Shown here: positions 19,683 to 28,660 of the stretch, one piece after another
Numbering within the stretch: the stretch's first letter is position 1
Layout of the letters: each line of letters opens with the position of its first letter
Source: JAKAWQ01 sp963745975
GTDB taxonomy: Bacteria > Pseudomonadota > Alphaproteobacteria > Acetobacterales > Acetobacteraceae
DNA: 64,000 nucleotides
NCBI GenBank assembly: GCA_963745975.1
Contig: CAVUZJ010000005.1
Span: 496,001-560,000 of the forward strand
Direction of reading: 5' to 3'
Made by a program: the position numbers and the translations under genes
Notes under the pieces: generated by a model
Databases searched by the model: none
Told to the model about the DNA's origin: nothing
What the model saw: only the letters and a program-made list of their open reading frames with translations

Positions 19683-20381
19683 ATGATCGACGTCCGCCCC
19701 TACGAAAGCCTCGGCGGAGCCAATCACGACTGGCTCGACACCAAGCACCACTTCTCCTTCGCCGACTACCACGACCCGGCACGCATGGGCTGGGGAAGCT
19801 TGCGCGTCTGGAACGACGACGAGATCGCGCCCACGAGCGGCTTTCCCCTCCATCCGCACGCGAACATGGAGATCATCACTTATGTCCGCGAGGGCGCCAT
19901 CACCCATCAGGACAGCCTCGGCAACAAGGGCCGGACCGAGGCGGGCGACGTGCAGGTGATGAGCGCGGGCAGCGGCATCCGCCACGCCGAATACAATCTC
20001 GAGCCGAAGGCGACGAAGATCTTCCAGATCTGGATCCTGCCGAACGAGCGCGGCGGGGCGCCCTCGTGGGGGGCGCGGCCCTTCCCGAAGTCCGACCGCG
20101 CCGGCCGGTTCGTCACGCTGGCGAGCGGCCTTTCTGCCGATGCCGAGGCGCTGCCGATCCGCTCCGACGCCCGCGTGCTCGGCGCGACGCTCAAGGCGGG
20201 CCAGACCGCCGAATACGCGCTCGATCCCGCGCGGCGCGCCTATCTCGTCCCCGCCACCGGCCGAGTGAGCGTGAACGGCGTCGCGCTCGCCGCCCGCGAT
20301 GGCGCCGCGATCGCGAACGAGCGCAAGCTCTCGGTCACGGCGATCGAGGATGCCGAGATCGTCCTCGTCGACGCGGCGTAA
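19683..20381 (+). CDS. Pirin family protein
   Basis: A 232-residue bicupin. The N-terminal cupin metal ligands are seen in GFPLHPHANMEIITYV (two histidines) and GSGIRHAEYN (His and Glu), the standard pirin set. Pirins include quercetinases and redox-sensing co-regulators; the precise role is not readable. The ATG at 19683 follows an AAGGAGGCACCC ribosome site. It is divergent from the LysR gene and likely under its control. Confidence 0.94.
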   Translation: MIDVRPYESLGGANHDWLDTKHHFSFADYHDPARMGWGSLRVWNDDEIAPTSGFPLHPHANMEIITYVREGAITHQDSLGNKGRTEAGDVQVMSAGSGIRHAEYNLEPKATKIFQIWILPNERGGAPSWGARPFPKSDRAGRFVTLASGLSADAEALPIRSDARVLGATLKAGQTAEYALDPARRAYLVPATGRVSVNGVALAARDGAAIANERKLSVTAIEDAEIVLVDAA

Positions 20382-20505
20382 GTCCGCGGGGCTCGGCCGC
20401 GCGGGCGATGGCGATAGAGAAAGCGTCGGATCGCGCGATCAGCGCTTCCCGCGGTGCCGCCTCCGGCGATATGGCTTGAAGTCGAATCGGGGGGCTCCGC
20501 GAACC

Positions 20506-21207
20506 ATGAAGCCGTCTCTTCCGGTCCTCCTCAGCGTCAACGGCGGCTACGTCGATACGGCCGGATTCCTCGCACTTCAGGGCCTCTTCACCGCGCACGT
20601 CACCGGCAACTTCGTCACCGCCGGCGCGGCACTGGTCTTCGGTACCTCGGGCGTGCTGGCAAAGCTCCTCGCCCTGCCGGTCTTCTGCGTGGTGGTGGCG
20701 CTGGTCCGCCTCGGTGGTCACGCGCTGTCGGCGCGGGATGTCGGCCCGGTACGGGTCTTGCTGTGGGTGAAGCTCGTCCTGCTGTTCGCGGGTTTTGCGC
20801 TCGCCCTGCATTTCGGCCCGTTTCCGGACGGCGACGCATGGCCGGCGCTGCTGACCGGACTGACCCTCGTTTCCGCGATGGCGGTGCAGAACGGGGTGCA
20901 GAGAATCCACCTCCCCACGGTTCCGCCGAGCACCTTGATGACCGGCAACACGACGCAGGTGGTCATCGACGCCGTGGATCTGCTGCGCGGACTGCCGGAC
21001 CCGGCGGCGGGCACGGCCCGAAGGCGGCTCGCCGCGATGGCTGCGAGCGTGGCAAGCTTCGCCGCCGGCTGTGCGGCCGCGGCCCTGATGTTCGCGTTCA
21101 CCGGCATGTGGTGCTTTGCGCTCCCGGTGGTGGTCGCTTTCGGCGCGGTTCTGGTGCGCGCCGAGTTCCCGGCGCCGGCTGGACCGCAGCCGGCGCCGCG
21201 GGCATGA
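20506..21207 (+). CDS. YoaK/DUF1275 family membrane protein
   Basis: A 233-residue membrane protein with about six hydrophobic segments. The start SVNGGYVDTAGFLALQGLFT followed by AHVTGNFVTAG and the second-half PPSTLMTGNTTQVVIDA are the two diagnostic family repeats. Function is unknown; transport has been suggested for relatives. ATG at 20506 is chosen because it gives the family N terminus, although the frame extends farther upstream. tadA begins 7 bp downstream, so the two may be co-transcribed. Confidence 0.9.
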   Translation: MKPSLPVLLSVNGGYVDTAGFLALQGLFTAHVTGNFVTAGAALVFGTSGVLAKLLALPVFCVVVALVRLGGHALSARDVGPVRVLLWVKLVLLFAGFALALHFGPFPDGDAWPALLTGLTLVSAMAVQNGVQRIHLPTVPPSTLMTGNTTQVVIDAVDLLRGLPDPAAGTARRRLAAMAASVASFAAGCAAAALMFAFTGMWCFALPVVVAFGAVLVRAEFPAPAGPQPAPRA

Positions 21208-21214
21208 GGGGGCC

Positions 21215-21661
21215 ATGTCGGGGATGGAGATGGCGCTCGAGGAGGCCCGCGCCGCCGGGCGGCGAGGCGAGGTGCCGGTCGGCGCCGTCGTGCTCGCGGC
21301 GGACGGTTCCGTGCTCGCGCGCGCCGGCAATCGCGTCGAGGAGACGGACGCCGCGGCTCACGCCGAGCTGCTGGCCCTCGCCGCCGCCGCCCGCGAGATC
21401 GGCCGGCCGCGCCTCTCCGGCTGCGATCTCGTCGTCACGCTCGAGCCCTGTCCGATGTGCGCGGCGGCAGCGAGCCTCTTCCGCATCCGCCGGCTCGTCT
21501 TCGGCGCCTATGACCCCAAGGGCGGCGGCGTCGAGCATGGCCCGCGCATCTTCTCCGCCCCCTCCTGCAACCACCGCCCGGAAGTCATAGCCGGGGTACG
21601 CGAAGCCGATTGCGCCGCCCTGCTCAGGGATTTCTTCGCCGCACTCAGGCCAACGTCCTAG
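21215..21661 (+). CDS. tadA: tRNA adenosine(34) deaminase
   Basis: A 148-residue zinc deaminase that converts A34 to inosine in tRNA-Arg(ACG). The zinc and catalytic motifs are HAE (AAHAELLALAAAA, near residue 48) and PCPMCAAA near 80, both intact. Length and the C-terminal FRIRRLVFGAYDPKGGGVEHG match TadA rather than guanine deaminases. Its stop overlaps the stop of the convergent ohr gene within CTAG. Confidence 0.95.
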   Translation: MSGMEMALEEARAAGRRGEVPVGAVVLAADGSVLARAGNRVEETDAAAHAELLALAAAAREIGRPRLSGCDLVVTLEPCPMCAAAASLFRIRRLVFGAYDPKGGGVEHGPRIFSAPSCNHRPEVIAGVREADCAALLRDFFAALRPTS

Positions 21662-22095
21662 CCCCCGACCACCTCGAGCTGGACATCCACGTTGCCGCGC
21701 GTCGCGTGCGAATAGGGGCAGATTTTCTCGTGCGCCTCCTTCACCAGCGCCGCGAGCTCGGCCTGCGGCAGGCTCATGTCCTCGACGCGCAATTTCACGG
21801 CAATCCCGAATCCGCCGCCCTCGCGCGGACCGATCGAGACCTCGGATGTCACGCGCGCCTTGCTCGCATCCTTCTTGTGCTGCTTGGCGACGAAATCGAC
21901 CGCGCCGCCGAAGCAGGCCGCGTAGCCGGCAGCGAACAGATGCTCGGGCGTCGCGGTGCCGGGCTTGCCCGGCCCGCCCATCGCCTTCGGCACGGAAAGC
22001 TCGGCCTTCACGACCCCATCGCTCGACTCGGTATGTCCATTGCGGCCGCCCGTGGCCGTCGCGGTCGCGGTGAAGAGCGGATTGATCCTGTCCAT
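21658..22095 (-). CDS. ohr: Organic hydroperoxide resistance protein (OsmC/Ohr family)
   Basis: A 145-residue thiol peroxidase. The two redox cysteines lie in FAAGYAACFGGAVDFVA (near 57) and EKICPYSHATRGNVDVQLEV (near 122), the Ohr pattern, with the conserved arginine region near the N terminus. It reduces fatty-acid and other organic hydroperoxides using dihydrolipoamide. The ATG at 22095 gives MDRINPLFTATATATGGRNG, the usual start; the upstream ATG at 22110 is less likely. No OhrR regulator is adjacent. Confidence 0.95.
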   Translation of the reverse strand: MDRINPLFTATATATGGRNGHTESSDGVVKAELSVPKAMGGPGKPGTATPEHLFAAGYAACFGGAVDFVAKQHKKDASKARVTSEVSIGPREGGGFGIAVKLRVEDMSLPQAELAALVKEAHEKICPYSHATRGNVDVQLEVVGG

Positions 22096-22365
22096 GCTTC
22101 CTCCGATCACGCGCCTTCAGAGGTGCCTTCCGACGCGCCCCATAACCTGCACCGCCCCCACCCCGATCGAAAGCGGAGAAACGATGGCGGGCCCGGCGCA
22201 CCATGAAACCCGCCGCACGGGCGAGGGCAGGGTTCCGTGATGTTCATTGAAGCGTCACGATTTCCGAATCGGCCAAGGCGGGCTTCCGCATCGACTTGGC
22301 GCCGCGCTATGTGTCGCGCCGCGCGCTTGACGGAAGCTGCCGCGACAGTCGCAAGGGGCGTTACG

Positions 22366-23277
22366 ATGGCGGTGGGACCGGGCCTGACGCGCGAGCGTCA
22401 TTGTGTCGTTCTCGGCACGGCGACGCCGGGCGGCGGCTTTCCCCTCTTCGGCGCGGCCTTCGCCGAAGCGCTCGCCGCGGTCGATCCCGATCTCACGATC
22501 GAGACCCGCAACACGAAGGGCAGCACCGAGAACGTGATCCTGCTCGGCGCGGGCGCGCTCGAAATTGCGCTCGTGCAAGGCGAGGTCGCGGGCCCGGCGC
22601 TGGCCGCGCCGCGCGGCACGGGGGCGGGGCTCGCCGTCGTTGCCGCGATGTATGCGACGGCCGGCCTCTTCGCGGTGCTGCGCCATTCACCCCACCGCAG
22701 CATCTCCGATCTCCGCGGCTTTCCGGTCGTCCTCGGCGCGCGCGGCTCCGGCCTCGTCGTTCTCGCCCGCAAGGTGCTCGACGGGCTCGGGCTCGATCCG
22801 GACAAGGATTTCCGCGCCATCACGCTGGACCGCGCCGGCGACGGCCCGGCGATGGTGATGGCGGGAGAGGCTGCTGCGCTCTGGGGCGGCGGTATCGGCT
22901 GGCCGGGCTTCACCGCGCTGGCCGAGGACCCGGGCGGTGCCCGCTTCATCGCGCCGGACGACGCGGAGCGCGCACGCATCCTCGCCCGCCACCCGTTCCT
23001 CAAGGAGATCACGATTCCCGCGCTGAGCTACGCGGGCCAGACCGAACCGATCACGTCGGTGGGCTCGTGGAGCCTCGTCCTCGCCGGCCCCCGTCTCTCC
23101 GAAGAAGCGGGCTATCGTATCGCGCGGGCCCTGCACCGCGCCGAAGACCGGCTCGGGGCGCGGCTCGCACAGGCGCGCGAAACCACGCTCGTGAACACAG
23201 GGGCGGCAACGCCGAGCCACGCGCTCTTGCATCCCGGCGTGCGGCGTTACCTGAAAGAAATCGGCCTGAGCGATTGA
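22366..23277 (+). CDS. TAXI-family TRAP-type solute-binding protein, no signal peptide
   Basis: A 303-residue protein with the TAXI-TRAP periplasmic-binding fold: LGTATPGGGFPLFGAAFAEA, TKGSTENVILLGAGALEIAL and DLRGFPVVLGARGSG are the recognisable segments. Such proteins normally deliver substrates to a fused DctQM permease, but no permease lies nearby. The ATG at 22366 has an AAGGGG ribosome site 8 bp upstream; starting there leaves no signal peptide. An ATG at 22237 in the same frame adds 43 residues but these do not form a convincing export signal either. It may be cytoplasmic or mis-annotated at its start. Confidence 0.78.
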   Translation: MAVGPGLTRERHCVVLGTATPGGGFPLFGAAFAEALAAVDPDLTIETRNTKGSTENVILLGAGALEIALVQGEVAGPALAAPRGTGAGLAVVAAMYATAGLFAVLRHSPHRSISDLRGFPVVLGARGSGLVVLARKVLDGLGLDPDKDFRAITLDRAGDGPAMVMAGEAAALWGGGIGWPGFTALAEDPGGARFIAPDDAERARILARHPFLKEITIPALSYAGQTEPITSVGSWSLVLAGPRLSEEAGYRIARALHRAEDRLGARLAQARETTLVNTGAATPSHALLHPGVRRYLKEIGLSD

Positions 23278-23451
23278 TTTCCCACCTCTTCGCCCGCACG
23301 CGCGGCGGCCGGCGCGCCCGATCCCCCGGCCTCACGTTCCCCGGACCGCGCGAAAATCATCCGGCCGGCCGGGCGTTACATTACACAACGTTCATTTTGC
23401 GTTCCGAGACTTATCTCCTTCTGAAGTATTTTCCACGCTTTTTCCTAATTC

Positions 23452-23507
23452 CCGGCAATAATGCCGGCGCAGCCCGCCGCCGGTGATGGCGGCACCCGCC
23501 TTTTTTT
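23452..23507 (+). promoter_or_regulatory. Two-hairpin leader ahead of rpfF-like gene (possible attenuator)
   Basis: The 245-bp gap before the RpfF-like gene is clearly A/T-richer than the surroundings from about 23375 on. It ends with CCGGC-AATAAT-GCCGG (23452-23467) and GCCGCC-GGTGAT-GGCGGC (23476-23493), then ACCCGCC and seven T residues (23501-23507). The second stem plus T-run looks like an intrinsic terminator placed directly before the AGGAG ribosome site. It could terminate upstream transcription or attenuate this gene; no known riboswitch class is recognised. Confidence 0.5.
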
Positions 23508-23522
23508 ATGAGGAGCCCTATC

Positions 23523-24509
23523 ATGACGTCCTTGCCGAGAAGTCCGGAGTCTCTCGAGAGCCGCGACCAGCTGATGCTCTCCGAGTCATCGGACGTCTTC
23601 CACCTCCAACCCCCAGCGTTCCGCGCGCCCGGCGCGGCGAACTTCATGGAGCGGTACGAAAATCTGGATGTCAGCTTCGATCCGGACAACGAGACGCTCT
23701 GGTGCTTCATGTCCCCGCTCGGCCGCCCGAGCTTCACGCTGCCCGTGCTGCGCGACATCACGCGGATGCAGCACTCGATCCGCCACCTTTTCGAGGCACG
23801 ACGCTCGGAGGGCCACCCGCCCTGCCGCTATTTCGTCTGGGGATCGAACACGCCCGGCATCTACAACCTCGGCGGCGATCTCGGATTCTTCATCGACCGG
23901 ATCCGCAGGGGCGATCGGGCTGGCATGACGCGCTACGCCCATTACGCGATCGAGGCCGTGTACCGCAATTCGGCGGCATTCCACGTCCCGCTGGTCACGA
24001 TCGCGCTGGTGCAGGGCGATGCGCTCGGCGGCGGGTTCGAGTGCGCGCTCTCGCTCAACGTGATCGTTGCCGAAAAAAGCGCGAAGATGGGACTGCCGGA
24101 AATCCTCTTCAATCTTTTCCCCGGCATGGGGGCGTACAGCTTCCTTTCCCGCCGTCTCGACGTTCTGCGCGCCGAGAAGATCATCACCAGCGGCCGCATC
24201 TACTCGGCCGGCGAATTGCATGAGATGGGCCTGGTCGACGTGCTGGCGGATGACGGCGAGGGCGAGTCGGTCGTTCGCGACTACATCGATACGCACCGGC
24301 GCAAATGGAATGCGCATTATGCCATGTACCAGGCGCGCCAGCGCGTCCGCCCCGTGACCCTCGAGGAGCTCCGCGACGTCGTCGACATCTGGGTCGATGC
24401 GGCGCTCCGGCTGCAGGAGCCGGACCTCAGGAAGATGGAACGCCTGGTCGCCTCGCAGGACCGCCGTATGGCGGCGCTGCGTGCCGCTCCGGAGGCACGC
24501 ACCGCATGA
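23523..24509 (+). CDS. rpfF: RpfF-like crotonase (diffusible signal factor synthase)
   Basis: A 328-residue crotonase-fold protein that matches RpfF, the enzyme that makes cis-2-unsaturated fatty acid quorum signals from acyl-ACP. The signature GDALGGGFECALSLNVIVAE with MGLPEILFNLFPGMGAYSFL holds the two catalytic glutamates near 173 and 193, twenty residues apart as in Xanthomonas RpfF (E141/E161). The C-terminal helices also fit. The ATG at 23523 is chosen over 23508 because AGGAG lies 7 bp before it. No RpfC, RpfG or RpfB is adjacent; receptor genes must lie elsewhere or differ. Confidence 0.87.
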   Translation: MTSLPRSPESLESRDQLMLSESSDVFHLQPPAFRAPGAANFMERYENLDVSFDPDNETLWCFMSPLGRPSFTLPVLRDITRMQHSIRHLFEARRSEGHPPCRYFVWGSNTPGIYNLGGDLGFFIDRIRRGDRAGMTRYAHYAIEAVYRNSAAFHVPLVTIALVQGDALGGGFECALSLNVIVAEKSAKMGLPEILFNLFPGMGAYSFLSRRLDVLRAEKIITSGRIYSAGELHEMGLVDVLADDGEGESVVRDYIDTHRRKWNAHYAMYQARQRVRPVTLEELRDVVDIWVDAALRLQEPDLRKMERLVASQDRRMAALRAAPEARTA

Positions 24510-24573
24510 GGCGCACGCTCCTTATCAGGGCTGCATCACGCCAGGGTTCGACGATCGCCCGATAATGCTTGAG

Positions 24574-24620
24574 GCCGGGTTCCCCACGCGCGAGGGGAAC
24601 CCGGCCGCGCAAGCGCGGCC
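24574..24620. terminator. Bidirectional terminator between rpfF-like gene and acs
   Basis: A perfect 12-bp stem (GCCGGGTTCCCC, loop ACGCGCGA, GGGGAACCCGGC; 24574-24605) is followed by an overlapping GGCCGCGC-AA-GCGCGGCC stem (24603-24620). It sits in the 121-bp gap between convergent genes. No T-run follows, so termination might be Rho-assisted or act through transcript 3'-end protection. Confidence 0.65.
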
Positions 24621-24630
24621 GCAATTGACC

Positions 24631-26565
<1,935 letters not shown>

Positions 26566-26693
26566 CGGACGCCCTCCACCGCTTCAGGATTTTCCCTTTG
26601 CTTACCGGACCCGTGCGGTGGCGGGCAAGGGCAGGCTGCCCGCACCGGCCGTGCCCTTTTTCTGTTGCGGTGCAGCATCAATCGCCGGCTGCC

Positions 26694-27107
26694 TCAAGCG
26701 GGGAAGCCGCCCATTTCGGAGATGCGCCGCCAATGCTCCGCACTCACCGGCACGACCGAAAGCCGCCCCTGGCGCAGCAGCAGGAAGTCGGCGAAGGCAG
26801 GGTCGGCCTTGATCGCGGCAAGCGTCACCGGCCGCTTCATCGGCCCCACCGCCTTCACGTCCACCGCCACCCACCCGTCCTCCTTGGCCGTCGGGTCCGG
26901 ATAGGCCTCGCGTACCACCTCGACCACGCCTACGATCTCCTTGCCCACGTTCGAATGGTAGAAGAAGGCGCGGTCGCCCAGGCGCATCGCCATCAGGTTG
27001 CGCTTCGCCGCATGGTTGCGCACACCCGTCCAGGGCTCGGCGCCGTGCGCCACCTGCTGCTGCCAGCTGAACGAATCAGGCTCGGACTTGACCAACCAAT
27101 ACCGCAT
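26694..27107 (-). CDS. EVE domain protein
   Basis: A 137-residue EVE (PUA-like) domain protein. The start MRYWLVKSEPDSFSWQQQ and the core GVRNHAAKRNLMAMRLGDRA, FFYHSNVGKEIVGVVEV are diagnostic. EVE domains bind modified bases in DNA or RNA, but this housekeeping single-domain type has no settled role. The ATG at 27107 gives the canonical start and replaces a much longer open frame. It is divergent from the ccm genes. Confidence 0.93.
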   Translation of the reverse strand: MRYWLVKSEPDSFSWQQQVAHGAEPWTGVRNHAAKRNLMAMRLGDRAFFYHSNVGKEIVGVVEVVREAYPDPTAKEDGWVAVDVKAVGPMKRPVTLAAIKADPAFADFLLLRQGRLSVVPVSAEHWRRISEMGGFPA

Positions 27108-27135
27108 CGCTCCGCATCCCCCTCCGGTGCAAAGG

Positions 27136-27158
27136 CCAGGGGGACGCCGTCCCCCTGG
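27136..27158. repeat. Repeat family B hairpin in EVE-ccmC gap
   Basis: A perfect 10-bp inverted repeat, CCAGGGGGAC-GCC-GTCCCCCTGG, almost identical to the third hairpin at 8813-8835. Here it lies between divergent genes, only 29 bp above the EVE start codon, so it would be in or close to that gene's leader, unlike the other copies at convergent ends. Confidence 0.8.
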
Positions 27159-27251
27159 GTCTTGGCGGGGCGCGGCTTCAAATTGCACCTGGGTTGCCCT
27201 AACTTGCCCAATGTGGAACCCGCCGCCGCGCCGCCCGCGACCGCTCCTTCG

Positions 27252-27992
27252 GTGAGGAGTGGGCGCAGGATCCATAGTTTTGCCAATCCGGGGCGTTTCC
27301 TGCGCCTGTCGGGGCGGGTGCTTCCGTGGGTTGCGGCCGGCGGGATCGTGCTCACCGCGCTCGGTCTGTTCTGGGGCGCGTTCGTCGCCCCGGCGGACTG
27401 GCAGCAGGGCCAAGCCTCGCGGATCATGTATGTCCACGTGCCGGCGGCCTGGCTCGCGCTCTCGGGCTATTTCGCGCTTGCCGCGGCTTCGGCTGCCTCG
27501 CTGGTCTGGCGTCATCCGCTCGCCGATCTCGCCGCCCGCGAGATCGGGCCCGTGGGCGCGTGCTTTGCGGCGCTTTGCCTCGTGAGCGGCAGCCTTTGGG
27601 GCAAGCCGATGTGGGGCGCCTGGTGGGTGTGGGATGCGCGGCTCACCTCGATGCTCGTGCTTTTCTTCCTCTATCTCGGCCATATCGCGCTCGTGCGCGC
27701 CTTCGACGATCCGGCGCGCGGGTACCGCGCCGGGGCGATCCTGGCGCTGATCGGCGTCGTCGATCTGCCGGTCATCCATTTTAGCGTCGTCTGGTGGAAC
27801 ACGCTGCACCAGGGCAACAGCCTCGGCCTCTTCTCCGCGCCGACCATCTACATCTCGATGTTATGGCCGCTGCTGGTGACCGCGCTCGGCTACAGCCTTG
27901 GATTCACCGCGATCGTCCTCGCCCGGCTCCGCGCCGCCGTGATCGAGCGGCGGCTCACCGCGCTGCTCACGGCACGGGCGAGCGCGGGATGA
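27252..27992 (+). CDS. ccmC: Haem exporter / cytochrome c maturation protein CcmC
   Basis: A roughly 246-residue membrane protein with six transmembrane segments. The WWD haem-binding motif reads WGAWWVWDARLTSMLVLFF near the middle, and conserved periplasmic histidines occur in MYVHVPAAW and VVWWNTLHQG. CcmC places haem on CcmE. No ATG fits the family start: the GTG at 27252 gives a normal length, while an in-frame GTG at 27213 would add 13 residues. Its stop overlaps the ccmD start (ATGA). It is the first gene of ccmCDEFGHI; ccmA and ccmB are not in the window. Confidence 0.93.
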   Translation: MRSGRRIHSFANPGRFLRLSGRVLPWVAAGGIVLTALGLFWGAFVAPADWQQGQASRIMYVHVPAAWLALSGYFALAAASAASLVWRHPLADLAAREIGPVGACFAALCLVSGSLWGKPMWGAWWVWDARLTSMLVLFFLYLGHIALVRAFDDPARGYRAGAILALIGVVDLPVIHFSVVWWNTLHQGNSLGLFSAPTIYISMLWPLLVTALGYSLGFTAIVLARLRAAVIERRLTALLTARASAG

Positions 27993-28144
27993 ATGTCTAT
28001 CCCTTCATCGTCGCCGCCTATGCCGCCGGCATTCTCGTGCCGGCGGTGCTGGCGCTCGCCGCCTGGGCTCGGTTGCGCCGGGCGGAGCGCCGCCTCGCCG
28101 CCGTCGATCCGCGCGGCCGGCAGGGCAGGAGGGGAGCGCGATGA
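27989..28144 (+). CDS. ccmD: Haem exporter protein CcmD
   Basis: A 51-residue single-pass membrane protein (NVYPFIVAAYAAGILVPAVL, then a basic arginine-rich tail), the length and topology expected of CcmD. It helps release holo-CcmE from the CcmABC complex. Both ends overlap neighbours by four bases: the ccmC stop and the ccmE start, which supports the start chosen. It is too short to be found reliably without the operon context. Confidence 0.88.
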   Translation: MNVYPFIVAAYAAGILVPAVLALAAWARLRRAERRLAAVDPRGRQGRRGAR

Positions 28145-28653
28145 CCCGCAAGCGCCGGCGCCTCGTGCTGCTGCTCGCCTGCATGGCCGGCCTCGGCACC
28201 GCGACCGGGCTCGCGCTCGCCGCCTTCAGCGGCAGCATCGTCTTCTTCGTCACCCCGTCCGATCTTGCCGCCAAGCCGGCCGATGTCGGGCGGATGGTCC
28301 GGCTCGGCGGCCTCGTCCAGCAGGGCAGCGTCATGCACACCGTGATCGACGGTACGCCGCTGGTGCGCTTCCGCATCACCGATGGCCGTGCCTCCGTCCC
28401 GGTGCGCTTTGCCGGGCTCCTTCCGGGCCTCTTCCGCGAAGGCCAGGGCGTGGTCGTCGCCGGCCGCCTCGCCCCGAACGGGATCTTCCGTGCCGACCAG
28501 GTGCTGGCCAAGCACAGCGCCGACTACATGCCCGCCTCGGTCGAGGAGGCGCTCAAGAAGCGCGGCCTCTGGAATCCCGGCAAGGGCGCGCCGCCGCCCG
28601 CCGCCACGTGGGATACGATGAGGATCCCGACGGCAAGCCAGGGAGGCGGCTGA
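28141..28653 (+). CDS. ccmE: Periplasmic haem chaperone CcmE
   Basis: A 170-residue haem chaperone. An N-terminal anchor (RRLVLLLACMAGLGTATGLA) is followed by an OB-fold, and the covalent haem ligand histidine lies in LAKHSADYMP near residue 123. It carries haem from CcmC to the CcmF/H ligase. Unlike carbonate-type CcmE, it has the normal histidine rather than cysteine. Confidence 0.97.
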   Translation: MTRKRRRLVLLLACMAGLGTATGLALAAFSGSIVFFVTPSDLAAKPADVGRMVRLGGLVQQGSVMHTVIDGTPLVRFRITDGRASVPVRFAGLLPGLFREGQGVVVAGRLAPNGIFRADQVLAKHSADYMPASVEEALKKRGLWNPGKGAPPPAATWDTMRIPTASQGGG

Positions 28654-28660
28654 GAGCACC

